Below, in pieces: positions 1-11,345 of a stretch of DNA of 64,000 nt. Every line of letters begins with the position of its first letter. The first letter of the stretch is position 1. The DNA is from Abelmoschus esculentus. Its lineage: Eukaryota; Streptophyta; Magnoliopsida; Malvales; Malvaceae. Made by a program: the position numbers and the translations under genes. The notes beneath the pieces are model-generated. The model did no database searches and was not told the DNA's origin. It saw only the letters and a list, made by a program, of their open reading frames with translations. The DNA lies in the NCBI GenBank assembly GCA_035048815.1, contig JAUCBN010000062.1, positions 5,962,001-6,026,000 of the forward strand. The letters run 5' to 3'.

Positions 1-394
1 TCCTAAAAGATATGTCTGATAGGATGTGCAACACCAGCGTTTATATATCCCAAGACCTCCCTTTTCCTTTCCGATATGGTATTAATGCTCCTTACCTCTT
101 TTCAGGCGTGACATTCTCCCCATTCAACCACGTGACGCCCTCGTCACAAGCCTCCACTATCGTGATTGGCCTTTTTATTACGGTTGTTCACCTTGTTTAC
201 CCCTCTCATAGGCGCTCAGCGTGAAATCAGTCAGTCAAAGAATCTCTCTGATACCACTTGTTACGGGGCTATTACTCTTTTCCTAAAACACATGTCTGAT
301 AGGATGTGTAACACCATTATTTATATATCTCAGACCTCCCTTTTCTTTTCCGATATGGGATCAATACTCTTTGCATCTTTTCAGGCGTGACATT
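1..394. repeat. Tandem repeat, 280-bp period, second unit truncated
   Basis: A unit starting TCCTAAAA at 1 recurs at 281, and shared landmarks such as the TTCAGGCGTGACATT stretch recur at the same spacing (101 and 380). Similarity ends near 394. The segment joining the units (about 247-258) reads TCTCTGATACCA, the reverse complement of an initiator-Met-tRNA primer-binding site. The array is therefore probably LTR or leader debris from a retroelement on the - strand. Short open frames here are chance. Confidence 0.75.
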
Positions 395-1377
395 GACCTC
401 AACCCTAACCAACACTCGCGAAAAGTAACCGTCATTTTCATTAGAAATCCATTGGAAAGTTTGTCAAAAACCCAAGATTTTTTATTTTTATTTTCGTTAG
501 ATGTATTGAGGATGCGCGAAAATCATAAAAGAGAGTACCTATGTTTTCTATTGGAAAGATACATGAAATGTAAACCGAATATGTCTATTTTCAATTGGTC
601 CTTCTAAACTCTAATAAGATCAAATTTACTGAATTGAGAATGTCTATATAAGAAAAAAACTTTAGTTTTATAGAAAATGATCTTAAAATATCTTTAAACT
701 GAAGTAACTGAATTTATGTATAAACATTTTTCAAAATTATAAACTTTCATTAAAATTGAATATCATTAAATAATATTTCACCCACATTAGTGGTATGCTT
801 TCGAAAAACTTAGGGTGATAATTTTTAATAAATACGTAATTATGAAGTTTATATCAATATGTTTTATAGACACATAATCATTCTAATTTTTTTAACAACT
901 ATGAACTTAATATTTATGTGCTTAAATTTTCAAGTATTACTATTATTTATATAATAAATGAATCTATATTTATTTTTCAAAAAATAATTGAAGTGTTTTT
1001 TTATTAAATCTATTATTAGCGACTCATATAGAAAAATCCTTTTGCATTGATATTTTAATAAAATCAAAGTCTATAAATTTGATTATCTTTATACCAAAAC
1101 TCTGATGTATAAGCATGTAACTTTTTGTTCTCTAATGATATCTTATAACTTTGTTGGTTGTTTTTAATGTTCATACTACGGTTCCTTAAACATCTATCTG
1201 ACATTCTAACAAAATATATATATATATATATATATGATATCTGAATATATACATACTTGAACATAAATTATAATCTCAATAGCTTATGCATAGTAAATCT
1301 TTTAAATTTTCCAAATTTCTAAGTTACTTTTAGGGCATTCAGTAAAACTAAATTTGTTTACTTTAGCAATATGAGAT
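395..1377. other. AT-rich gene-free stretch, copied elsewhere in the window
   Basis: No gene is visible. About 855-1,046 is recognisably the same sequence as about 24,850-25,030, and about 1,064-1,370 matches about 50,650-50,950. These are pieces of the duplicated flanks of the SWEET cluster. A (TA)n run lies at 1,213-1,236. Confidence 0.6.
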
Positions 1378-1660
1378 TTACTTAGACCTGACAAACTTGA
1401 TCCGAGAACTGAAAACTGAATCGATTTACCCAAATCGAGAACCGATTGAATCCGAACAAGATGATCCTAACTTGATCCGAAACCAGAACCAAAATCGAAA
1501 TTGAAACCGATCCGAATTCTAGAAGAATCGATATAGAGCCGTAACTGATTTGACCCGAACCGGTTTGACCCGAATCAATTTTCACCTAAACTGAAAGTAA
1601 CCCGAAATTAACTTGCTCAAAACCAATCTAAACCGAACAACAATCCGATTTTAACCCAAT
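1378..1660. repeat. Degenerate GACCCGAA-type dispersed repeat
   Basis: The stretch is dominated by variants of GACCCGAA, GATCCGA and AACCGA. Similar composition is seen at about 9,858-10,165 and 62,188-62,520. It looks like the interior of an old MITE or hAT-type non-autonomous element. I could not find terminal repeats. The short open frame on the - strand is a by-product of the repeat. Confidence 0.5.
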
Positions 1661-1874
1661 ATTGAGTCAAAGTGAATGAATAATTTATTTTTACTATTGT
1701 TTATTTTTTAACAATATGATAAATAATATATGTTTTATTATCTTTTTGTATTATGATAATACTAGTTAACCGGCAAAATTTGGGGAATAATGAGATTTGA
1801 ATTTTTTATTAGGAATATAGAGATCTCCAAAGGATATTTTGGGATCTAGGTCATTTTCTACAGTGGATTAAGGG

Positions 1875-2104
1875 GGTCGCCACCTGCAGGTGGCGTTGTA
1901 TTATGTTTTATAATTTTTAATGCTTTCGGCTCATGCTGAGCCGTGTAAGGAGTCCCTGCATGCACAGTAGGTCGCCACCTCGAGGTGGCGTTGGTGTGCA
2001 TGGCCCATGCAGACTGGCATGGCTGGAAATCAACGTCTAGAAATCAACGCTGAATGCGCTGAATGCATGCTGGAACAGAAGCAGGTCGCCACCTGCAAAT
2101 GGCG
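1875..2104. repeat. Left-end array of three 18-bp palindromes in the MULE
   Basis: CGCCACCTGCAGGTGGCG (1,878-1,895) and CGCCACCTCGAGGTGGCG (1,973-1,990) are perfect palindromes. A third, decayed copy, CGCCACCTGCAAATGGCG, is at 2,087-2,104. Each is preceded by GGT. The spacing is about 95 and 114 bp. A further hairpin, CGGCTCA-TGC-TGAGCCG, lies at 1,928-1,944. The same palindromes occur at the right end in the opposite orientation context, which suggests subterminal protein-binding sites, an inference. Confidence 0.85.
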
Positions 2105-2419
2105 ATGGCATGGGCCTTCGGCAGCCTTTTTTTTACACATGTGATCTTATAATATATATATATATATTTAGTATAAGAATGTTAAACATCCAAAACCGAT
2201 TCAAATTTCAATTTTCTTTGCTCTCAATTTCTGTAAGGGAAAAATCTTGTAGGGTGTGTGTCAAAGCTCAGCTCTAAAGAAGAAATATACGTTAGAGAAA
2301 TCTAGTAAGTTTGGTTATGTTGATGGTGATAATTTAAAATTATTTATTATTATTATTATTATTTATGCTACTTTTATGGATAATTTATGTTCTATTATTT
2401 TTATGAATATGCAGTTATA

Positions 2420-4707
2420 ATGAGTTCCGCAAATTATGTTGATACCGAGAATCTTGTTGGTCGATGGGGAGAATCGCTTGATGATTTTAGCGATGATGAA
2501 GAAAATATTGTACCTCTTGGTGAAGATGATGACGCGAATATACTCGATCCGGATGATGTCCAAACAGTTTTGAAAAATATGAATGGAGCAGAGGTTGTTG
2601 ATGTTGAAGATGATGTATGGGAAGCAGCTGTCGCTAAACTTGGTATGAATAATGATCCACCTGCTTGGGGTTACGTTGAACCAGAGCCCGAGCCAATGCA
2701 ACCTATTTACCCATCTTACGAACCACCATCTCGTATGCTTGAGGTGGACTATAGTGCCATGTGAGATCCGGAGCATGAAGCTCATGTATTTGGTTCTTCC
2801 TCATCTTCTCAGTATGGGGAATTAATATTAAAGGCTCAATTTGATACAAAGAAAGATGCACAATTAGCTGTTAAGGAGTACTGCATCAGAAGACATATGA
2901 GGTTCTATGTGGCTGAATCGAATACACAAACCTATTGCGTACGTTGTATGAATTGGAAGAGCAAATGTCCTTGGTGGATAAGAATATCATTTCGACAGAG
3001 GAGTCAAATGTGGGAGGTTACTCGATTCAATGAGCAACATACATGTTCAAATGTATCCTTATCGCAAGACCATATTAATTTAGACTTTGATCTAATCTGT
3101 GCATACATCAGATTATTGGTTGAAAAAGAACCGCGAATTTCAATTGCAGTGTTAATAGCGTCCATCAGGAATCAACTTGGATATATTCCCTCATACTATA
3201 AGGCATGGATGGCGAAGCAAAAGGCAATGATACAAGTTTATGGAGACTGGGATAAATCGTATAATGAGTTACCAGGTCTTATTTGAGCAATGAAAATCTT
3301 CATCCTAGGAACTATGATAGAGTATGAGACCATACCAACATGCAACGTACGAGGTGAACAATTGTTCGGTAAAAGGATATTTAGTAAGTTATTTTGGGCA
3401 TTTAATGCTTGCATTGAAGGCTTCCCATTTTGCAAGCGCATGATTCAGGTGGATGGTACATGGTTATATGGGAAGTACGGTCATATATTACTTGTTGCCG
3501 TTGCACAAGACGGATATAGTAATATATTTCCAATTGCATTTGCCATAGTTGAGTCGGAAGACGCTGATGGATGGGAATTTTTTTGAGATATTTACGAAAC
3601 CATGTAGTGAAAGAAGATGGAGTATGCATGATTTCTGATCGAGGTACCGCGCTGTTCTCAGTAATCGACAGACCCGGAAGTTTATGGTCTCCTCCGCATG
3701 CATATCCCGCATATTGCATTCGACATATTGCAGCGAATGCTAAAAAAAGGTTTGGGAACAATGAGATCCGCAAAGAGATTTTAGGTGCAGGTAATTTTTT
3801 AATTATTTAATAAATAACTTTAATTTATTTATTTATGATTCGTTCTTATTTTATTTTTTATTATTTTTTTAAAGGGTACGAACTAGTTCAACCGAAGTTC
3901 GATGCGAGAATAAGAAGGTTGAGACGACATGGTGGACTAGTATTTAAGTTTACAAATGACATCCCCAAAGAAAGATGGTCACAATCGTATGATGAAGGTA
4001 GACGTTACGGACATATGACAACAAACCTTGCCGAAGCAATAAATTCTGTGCTTAAGGGAACAAGACATCTCCCTATTGTAAGTATTGTGTGGGAGACATA
4101 TTTTCGATTGGGTAAGGTGTGGGCCGATAAAGGACAGGAGGTCAACGCTCGAATAAATAGTGGACAAAATTGGAGTCAAACCCTGCACGATCGAATGACT
4201 TCACTTCAAGCGGATGCAAGCTCTATGAGGGTAAGAACTTTCGAACCAAGTGGTGCCGAATTTACTATTGAAGCTATGGTCCGAAGTGAGTCAAGAATGT
4301 TTGTAGTTAACCTTCATCGTAGATGGTGTGATTGTGGTCAATTTCAAGCATTTAGATACCCCTGCTCCCACGCACTGGCTGCATGCATGCATATTCATAC
4401 GGACCCTTTTATGTTTGCGGATCCGTGTTATAACCTACATAATATTGCCAACATATAACGCAATCAGTTCAACCCGATCCCAAACAAAGATTACTGGCCA
4501 GATGATCCAATAAACGAGGAATGGTTACCCAATCCAAATCTTCGTAGAAAGTTGAAGGGTCGACCGACATCAACTCGAATCCATACCACTATGGATGACG
4601 CAGACCAAAGAGAGGGGGACATTCAAATCAAGCATTGCACGCTTTGTAGAGGACCTGGTCACAGTCGAAACAAGTGTCCAAATAGATCACATATGTATGA
4701 TAAATAA
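2420..4707 (+). pseudogene. MuDR/MULE transposase, inactivated
   Basis: This was the cut-and-paste transposase of the element. In order it shows an acidic N-terminus (2,420-2,761), a MuDR-type N-terminal domain (about 2,830-3,060), a MULE transposase core with catalytic-type Asp residues in QVDGTW (codon 3,452) and ISDRGT (codon 3,637), a SWIM zinc finger CxC...CxH (about 4,325-4,385), and a C-terminal CCHC knuckle (about 4,633-4,680). A probable intron runs from GTAATT at about 3,790 to TTAAAG at about 3,874. The frame is broken by in-frame stops at 2,762-2,764, 3,284-3,286 and 4,456-4,458, and by a frameshift in the T-run near 3,584. Part of the core after the intron seems shortened relative to family members. 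The start could be 2,420 or the in-frame ATG at 2,387. The family call is firm and loss of function is nearly certain. Confidence 0.92.
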
Positions 4708-4929
4708 TTATTATTTAAATATGTATGATCTATTTTATTTATTCAAATAAAATACGAACTTATTAAAATCGAATTTGTTGGGTGAAATTATTTAATTACT
4801 ATTTATATATTAAATGGTAATTAAATGGAATAGAAAATCAAATTTATTCAAATAAATTATTTATTAAAATAAAAAACGAGGATGATAAAAATTTATTGAT
4901 TCAAATAAAATTCTCAAGTACATTGCAAT
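4708..4929. other. AT-rich gap between convergent transposase and PMD gene
   Basis: Short spacer between the two tail-to-tail reading frames. No gene is seen. It must hold the 3' ends and polyadenylation signals of both transcripts. Confidence 0.5.
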
Positions 4930-6863
4930 TTAAACATAATAACATGATGATAAAAATTTATTTTCTTCACCTCCTCGGTAATTCCTATCGGTGTAAAGAA
5001 GATGTTTGGTCGTACCGTCTTGGAGGTTGAACCATTCTTCGTGGTTGATCCAGAGTCTGTTCATCGCTAAAAAAGGTGGGGTTCCATACATATCTTCAAG
5101 ATTGTATGATGGGCTACTAATAGTCGGATTACTAGTAGTTGAGGGATACTGAAATTGGGGTATGTATCCTCCATCATCAGTGAATCTTGGTTGATAAGCT
5201 GTCATGTCCCCAAATGTCGGTTGTTCCCAATTATTGGGTGGATGAGATTGCACCGGAGACCACGAAGAATGCGCCCCTGTAGAAGAATCCATGTTATTTT
5301 CTTCTTCTGTTGGTTCTTGAGAACATTGACCTTGACCAGACTCTTGTGATAAATGAACGTGCTTCGAACAACGCGGATCTTGAAGCCAGTTATTGGCATC
5401 TTCAACAGATGCAATAAATGGTTTACCATTTTCAGAATACCAAGAATAATATTCTGAATTAAACTGAAAATCAGTAGCTTCAATTGGACATAAATTTCCT
5501 GCCCACCGCGTGTATCTTTCCTCCCAACAGGAAATAAAATATCCTTGCTTATGAGCCCATGTCGGGTCGAATCTGCCTTTATGCACCATATGTATATGAT
5601 CAATAGATGGTGGAGCTCTAGGAATAGGCTGGTGAAAATTAAATTGTCGTAACACTCTATCAGCACAATGATACTCTACAATCGAAAAATGGATCAAAGG
5701 TACCACTGCACCCCAGAATGTACGACATTGAAGGACATCTGCTGGTATGCACGCCTCGATTGTTGGATCCACGTAAGGCAACCAGTTAAACTGTGAAAAT
5801 AATTATAAAATACAATACCTGATTTTTTTCAACAATTTGAATTTTCATTCTTATATCTCTAACATTGTTATGTACAACATCGGCATTCCTCAACTTATGT
5901 CTCCATCTGTAAATATAAAAAAATATATAAAAATTAAATCAACATAAAAATATATATGAGCACTTTAATTACAACATTACCTTCCAGCCAGAGGGAATTC
6001 CATATGTACAAGACCTTCGACAATTGGAGTTAAATAAGGCAATCTATACCATGCCCAAGACTGCAATAAGATTTGACAGCCTCCCATATCTGAATTCTTT
6101 TTATCCCCAATCATTATTACGGTCTTGCACATTTCATGGTATAAAAAACACAATATTGCAGATCCCCAACTGTAGTTAGCAACCGTGCTCAAATCAGCCA
6201 ACATTGGCAGGTACTGTGTGTGAACCAAATTACCAGATGTATCTGGCATTAAAATCCCACCAATAATTTGCATGATATATGCTCTAGTTGCAAACACAAT
6301 TTCTTCGTGACTGAAGTTCTCGGTTACAAGAAATTCATTTTGTAACCATGAAATTTTCAACCGAAGACCGTTTACACATCCATCTGGAGGAATTTTGCCG
6401 AGATATTGCATACAAACCTCAGCAACTCGGTAGTTGTTGTGTCCCACCAATGGATTCCCATTTATTGGGACACCGAGCTGTACAGCTACATCTTCGAGAG
6501 TTATTGTACACTCTCCAAATGGAAAGTGAAAAGTGTGGGTCTCGGGTCTCCAACGTTCAAGCAAACCCGTGATCAATCTAGGCACAATTTTAAACCCACG
6601 AAGGAAGGAAGCTTCATAAAAACCAGAAAGCTGTAAATAATTAACTATTACTTCTGGAGGTTCTCTGATCTTCACTCCTCTACGACGAATTGTATGCTCC
6701 AAACCCTATTAAAATTTAGTATAATCAACTATTTAACGTATTAAAGAAAGATAACCAAATAACACATAATAAATTTTGTAAATAATTTAATTACTTGTTC
6801 ATCATGAATATGAGATGAAATATGTTCGTTGTCACGATACAATAGAACTCCTTCAGACGTCAT
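4930..6863 (-). CDS. Plant mobile domain (MAIN-like, aminotransferase-like) protein, four exons
   Basis: My model is exons 6,863-6,795, 6,705-5,981, 5,906-5,819 and 5,790-4,930, which joins in frame to about 580 residues with no stop. The start MTSEGVLLYRDNEH comes from the ATG at 6,863. Exon 2 carries the PMD core (LSGFYEASFL, a WRPETHTFHFPFGE motif, then TLEDVAVQLGVPI). Exons 3-4 supply the RWRHKL and FNWLPY segments typical of the domain's end, followed by a low-complexity tail. PMD proteins such as Arabidopsis MAIN and MAIL1 act in nuclear gene expression and transposon silencing, and many relatives sit inside transposons. Introns 1 and 2 (89 and 74 bp) have normal GT and AG ends. Intron 3 would be only 28 bp (5,818-5,791), too short for ordinary plant splicing, and reading through it meets a stop. 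The family is firm; functionality is uncertain. Confidence 0.85.
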
Positions 6864-7290
6864 TTTCAAATAATCTGTAAAAAGGAGAAGATAAAAAATA
6901 GAAAAAATTATATTCGAATTAAAAACAAAATTAAATTAACAAAATTAAATACTCTAAATAATCTGTAAAAAGGAGAAGATAAAAACAGAATAATACATTA
7001 ATAAATTACACAACAAAATTAAATAAACTAAAAACGATAATTAAATCAAAATATAAAATAAATATAAATCAACAAAAATAATAATACCTTCGAATATAAA
7101 AAAATTGCGTCAAAATTGTTTCACTCTAATTTCTCTCCTACAAACACACTCGAATACTCAAATTCACCCTTCAACACCTCCAAAACTATAATTTCTCTCG
7201 TGCAAATGCATGCAGACCCTAAACCCTTCGAATATATATTGATCATCCAGCCATCTCTGCCATCACGTGAACCACCTGCATGCATGCAGA
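6864..7290. other. 5' region of the PMD gene inside the MULE
   Basis: AT-rich sequence upstream of the PMD start, with a short internal duplication (a TCTGTAAAAAGGAGAAGATAAAAA-like run at about 6,874 and again at about 6,963). No gene is visible. It presumably holds the PMD promoter. Confidence 0.5.
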
Positions 7291-7295
7291 CCCAA

Positions 7296-7412
7296 CGCCA
7301 CCTGCAGGTGGCGACCTGGATTCATCAGTCCATGCAGGCTGTTAACACTGAGTCATGCCATGCATTCCGAATGCGCTGATTTTCATCTCTCCAACGCCAC
7401 CTCGAGGTGGCG
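7296..7412. repeat. Right-end pair of 18-bp palindromes in the MULE
   Basis: The same two perfect palindromes as at the left end: CGCCACCTGCAGGTGGCG at 7,296-7,313 and CGCCACCTCGAGGTGGCG at 7,395-7,412. Each is followed here by ACC, the complement of the GGT that precedes the left copies, so the sites are in inverted orientation. A hairpin-like CGGCTTATGGCTGAGCCG follows at about 7,430-7,447, echoing the hairpin at 1,928-1,944. Confidence 0.85.
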
Positions 7413-7526
7413 ACCAGCCAGGTTCTTCACGGCTTATGGCTGAGCCGAATCAGAGCCAATAATCGGCCTTATTATTGTGGCTGAACACGAGTTGAGAAGC
7501 ATAAAAGAGTGGTAACGCAATTGGTT

Positions 7527-7746
7527 ATTCAATATAATTCCTCTCATTAAATAATTTGTATTTAAAGTGGTTGAAATTTATTTAAACCAGGATTACTATG
7601 CCAACTAGAAATCAATCTCCTACCCTCGTTCTCTCCCTTTATATAAGACTTTGAAATCAGTGTATGGAAATCATCATCCTTCATCCATCGCAATTTCTTC
7701 TGTTATTTTGAGTTTTCTTCTTACTTGCTCTGCTTCAGCTTTCGAC
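7527..7746 (+). promoter_or_regulatory. SWEET copy 1 promoter with TATA box
   Basis: A TTTATATAAG box at 7,638-7,647 lies about 100 bp upstream of the ATG. The block from TTCAATATAATTCC to the ATG is shared almost unchanged with copies 2, 3 and 4. Immediately upstream lies the MULE end rather than the flank seen at the other copies. Confidence 0.75.
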
Positions 7747-8875
7747 ATGGGACTTGCTCACACTATCGTCGGGATTGTCGATAATTAGTTATTCGTTACC
7801 TGCAGGTTTAAGTGTTTACGTCATTTAATTCAACAGTGTAGTTGTAGTTATATATCTATTCCTTGTGCAGGGAATGTCATCTCTTTCGGTCTATTCCTTT
7901 CGCCAATGTAATCTATCTATCTATATATATAAATTGAATTTTAGATTACGGAAATTAAACTAGTTTGTAACTAATTACTGCATTAATGAAGGATCATAAC
8001 GACAATGTATGAATGACTGATTAATAGCATGTTTTGCTGACTAACAATTGTGTTTTGTGCCTACATGAACTAGGCCAACGTTTTATCAAATCTATAAAAA
8101 GAAGGCAGTGGAGGAGTTTCAAGCATATCCCTACCTGTGCACAGTTATGAACTGTATGATCTGGATGTTCTATGGTCTCCCTATTATTGAAAAAGACAAT
8201 ATTTTAGTGTTGACCATCAATAGCGTGGGTCTTGGCATTGAGCTTTTCTACTTGACCGTATACGTCGTGTATGCTAATGATCGGAAGAAAAGGGTACGTA
8301 GGAATCATTAATGTCTACTATTCTCTCTTGTTTATATGAATCTGAGATTGAGACTTTACAAATTTCAGGCTTGTGTTTGGTATATCCTACTTCTTGAAGC
8401 CGTATTGACAGTCTGCATCGTTCTTGTGGCTTTGTTCGTTTTCTATAGCCATCGAACTCTTATGGTTGGCATCATAGCTGATGTTTTCAACATCATCATG
8501 TATGCTGCACCTCTGGCCATATGGAGAAAAGTGTTCCAAACAAAGAGTGTGGAGTACATGCCTTTCTGGCTCTCACTTGCAGGATTTTCTAATGGAATCT
8601 GTTGGACAATTTATGGACTCCTACAATTTGACATATTCATTCTGGTAAGTACAATGAGTAATTAAAATGCATATAATTATATATAGATAGAGATGTAGTA
8701 ATATCTTTTCTTTGTTTATTTTCAGGTTTCCAATGGACTTGGAGCCATATTTGAGTTTGTTCAGTTGTGTTTATATGGATACTTTTACTTCAAGGGAAAC
8801 AACAAAACAAAAGAACAAGGGAAAAAGCCGTCAGCACAGGTTGTGTTATCCAATCTTCCTATCGGAGCTGCTTGA
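7747..8875 (+). CDS. SWEET: SWEET sugar transporter, copy 1, first splice donor destroyed
   Basis: SWEETs are seven-helix uniporters moving sugars down their gradient, built from two MtN3/saliva repeats. Exons are 7,747-7,780, 7,871-7,907, 8,074-8,293, 8,369-8,644 and 8,726-8,875, giving 238 residues. The four family prolines are present (P23, P43, P145, P162), as are the pocket residues N73, W176 and N192. The start TIVGIVGNVISFGLF places it near clade II (SWEET4-8). The base after exon 1 reads ATAATT where copies 2-4 have GTAATT, so the canonical GT donor is lost. Read-through ends after two codons (VDN, then stop). Unless a cryptic donor is used this copy cannot make a normal protein. It also carries K63E relative to its siblings. 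Everything else is intact, so the lesion looks recent. Confidence 0.9.
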
Positions 8876-11345
8876 CTTCTTGGTTTTCTGTTCAAAACGG
8901 GACCATAAGTTTTTTTTCTTAGGTTTAGGGTTTTTTATGAATTAGGTTAAATTCAATGTTTTTAAGATATTTTGCTTCTGTAAACTTAGGCTATTTCAAT
9001 TTTATTATCGCATATTTTAATATTTTATTTATTTTAATTTTTGCAAAAAAAATTAATTCAGTTACATCTTTTGATATACTAATATGTATACTATGTTTCT
9101 ATTAAATCAATTTTAAAAATTATCATCATCAAATTTCTTCAACAAGTAACTTTGAAACCTAACAATAATTAGAGTAATAATCACCCCCTATAATTAAGTT
9201 TATGATTTTGAATTAAAATTTAAGGTTTTGACTTAGGGTTAAGGTTTAGAGTATTGGGTGTAGGTTATAATTTTAAGGTTTAATATTTAGAGTTTAGGAT
9301 TTAAAATTTAGAGTCATTACTTAAGTTTTTTTTAGTTTTGAAAATAATAAGCAGCCATAAAAAAGTACAAAGGATTTTTATCTCAATAACTATATCAAAA
9401 ATCAAGATTAAAATTTGTTTCATTTCGGATAATTGAAGAGATTCTTTTTAGTTTTGCTTTTAAGAAATTGTTATAAAATATGATACTTGTGAATGGAGTT
9501 GAACAAAACTCGACTCGGATAAAAAATAAATTTTTTACTCAACTCAACTTAAATTATAGTTCAATAAAGTCGTCACATAAAAATATTATAATAAAGTTTG
9601 AGTTATAAAATAGAAGAGGAATATATGCTATACATCCCGCTTAAATCAATTTTACAAACTATCATCCTCAATTTTCTTTAACAAATCAACTTTAAAATTC
9701 AACGATAATTAGAGTAGAAATAGTCTGCCCTTAATTGTGATGTAATTGAAATCCAAAAAGTAGGCCAGGTTTTGTAATGAAATAAAAAAAAAAAAAAAGA
9801 CAAATTTAACACAAGAAGGAGGGCTTAAGTCTTCAACCTTATGGTTAATAGTCACAATTTAGGGATGTAAAAAGTTGATCCGACTTGAAAACTGATTGAA
9901 ACTTATTTGAATCAAAACCTAGTTTGACCCGAGGATGTAATGACCCAAACATGATTTGTATTCGACTGTTGTTGACCCAAACTCGATTTGGACTTATGTT
10001 GTAACCGAACCCGACTTGCATCCAACCGAGAATGACCCGAATCCGATTTAAACATGTTATTGTGGACCCGAAACTCGACATGCATCCGGCTGAAACGAAC
10101 CCGAACCCGAGTCTAACCTAGCAGCTAACTGATATTACCCGACTAAATCGACTTCATACCTGATTTTACCCAACATGTTATTGATATGAAATAATATTTA
10201 CAAAACTTGATATTTACATGACATATAATTAAGTATATCAATAATTTGATGAATTTAAAATATTGATAAATATAATTAGACTTAAAAAATTAAAATTGAG
10301 CATGAACTTAGAGAATTAATTTAGGGATTAATATTTAAATTTAGTATTGTATATTTAATTTAATTTATTTACTTACTATTTTATTGAGTTTTAGTGTACT
10401 TAATTTTAATTATAATTTTAAATTAACATTTCATTAAAAATTATAATATTTAAATTGAAATTAATATTTAATTTAATATTTAAATTATTGTAATTATAAT
10501 AAAAATAATATTTAATTATAATTTATTTAATTAAAATATTAATATCATAATGTATACAATTACATATTCGCGTTCATATCAAAATTTTGTGTATATTATA
10601 TTTTATCAAATTTTATTATATATTATAAATTATATTTTTAATTGAATTAACTTATTAAACTTAGGATTTAATTAAGCTAAATTAACATCTAAAAAGCATA
10701 AAATACGAACATAATTAAAAGAATTCTAAAATTAAATTTAGATTTCTATTAAATTAATCTAAATTATGAATCAATTGAATTAAACTAACAAGCTAAATCC
10801 ACCCATTTTTTAAGTTTTTGATTAAGTTACTTTTAGTGTGAAAATTTTGGAGGGATATAAGTTATTCAAAATTTTGGAGGAAATTATAAATAAACTTTGA
10901 TTATTATATAAAAAAGATAGAAAATATAAAATTTTAGAGGAAATTATAAAATATAATAAATTTTTAATCAATATATATTTAATAAAAAAATTTAAAATTG
11001 AATACAAAAAAATCTTCTATTTTAACAAGACTAAATAAAGACAAACATAGAATGAAATATTTAACAACTAATAAATACTATTATTATAAAAATATTATAT
11101 ATTGCAATTTTTTGGATAATTGATTTTAATATCTAATAGCAGGGAGTTGCTATAATAAACAAAGACAATGGTAATTACCCCCTAGGTATTTCAATACACA
11201 TATACCCCAATTGTTACATAACTCAATGTTGGTAAAATTATTGTTGACTTTATTTTTTTTTCGTTAACCTATTATGTATAATGCTCTTAATGGATTGTAA
11301 AATGGATCATCCATTAGTATAAGAATAGCAGAATTGCCTTCGATT
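8876..11345. repeat. 2.5-kb SWEET 3'-flank block, duplicated at 61,184-63,737
   Basis: Gene-free and very AT-rich. The order of landmarks (a CACCCCCTATAATTAAG run, degenerate TTTAGGG-like words, the GACCCGAA repeat at about 9,858-10,165, long A/T tracts, then CATCCATTAG) matches the block after the truncated SWEET near the right edge. Similarity ends at CCTTCGA (about 11,345 and 63,743). Short open frames inside are chance. Confidence 0.8.

Larger units (their letters stand above)
1860..7526. mobile_element. Mutator-like element carrying a transposase relic and a PMD gene
   Basis: The body is defined by GC-rich, palindrome-bearing end regions at about 1,875-2,110 and 7,265-7,460, which bracket a MuDR-type transposase on the + strand and a plant-mobile-domain gene on the - strand, arranged tail to tail. 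The right limit is set near 7,526, where sequence shared with the other SWEET promoters begins abruptly. The left limit is less certain (about 1,740-1,875). I found no convincing long terminal inverted repeat or 9-bp target duplication by eye, so the exact ends are open. Association of PMD domains with MULEs is known in plants. Confidence is high for the content and moderate for the limits. Confidence 0.75.

Noticed and set aside
12..607. Three small + strand open frames at the window start
   Set aside because: They lie in a tandem repeat or overlap its end, share no protein family, and are partly duplicates of each other.
5155..5666. Open frames overlapping the PMD last exon on both strands
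   Set aside because: They are shadows of the PMD frame, which matches its family. The shadows have no recognisable motif.
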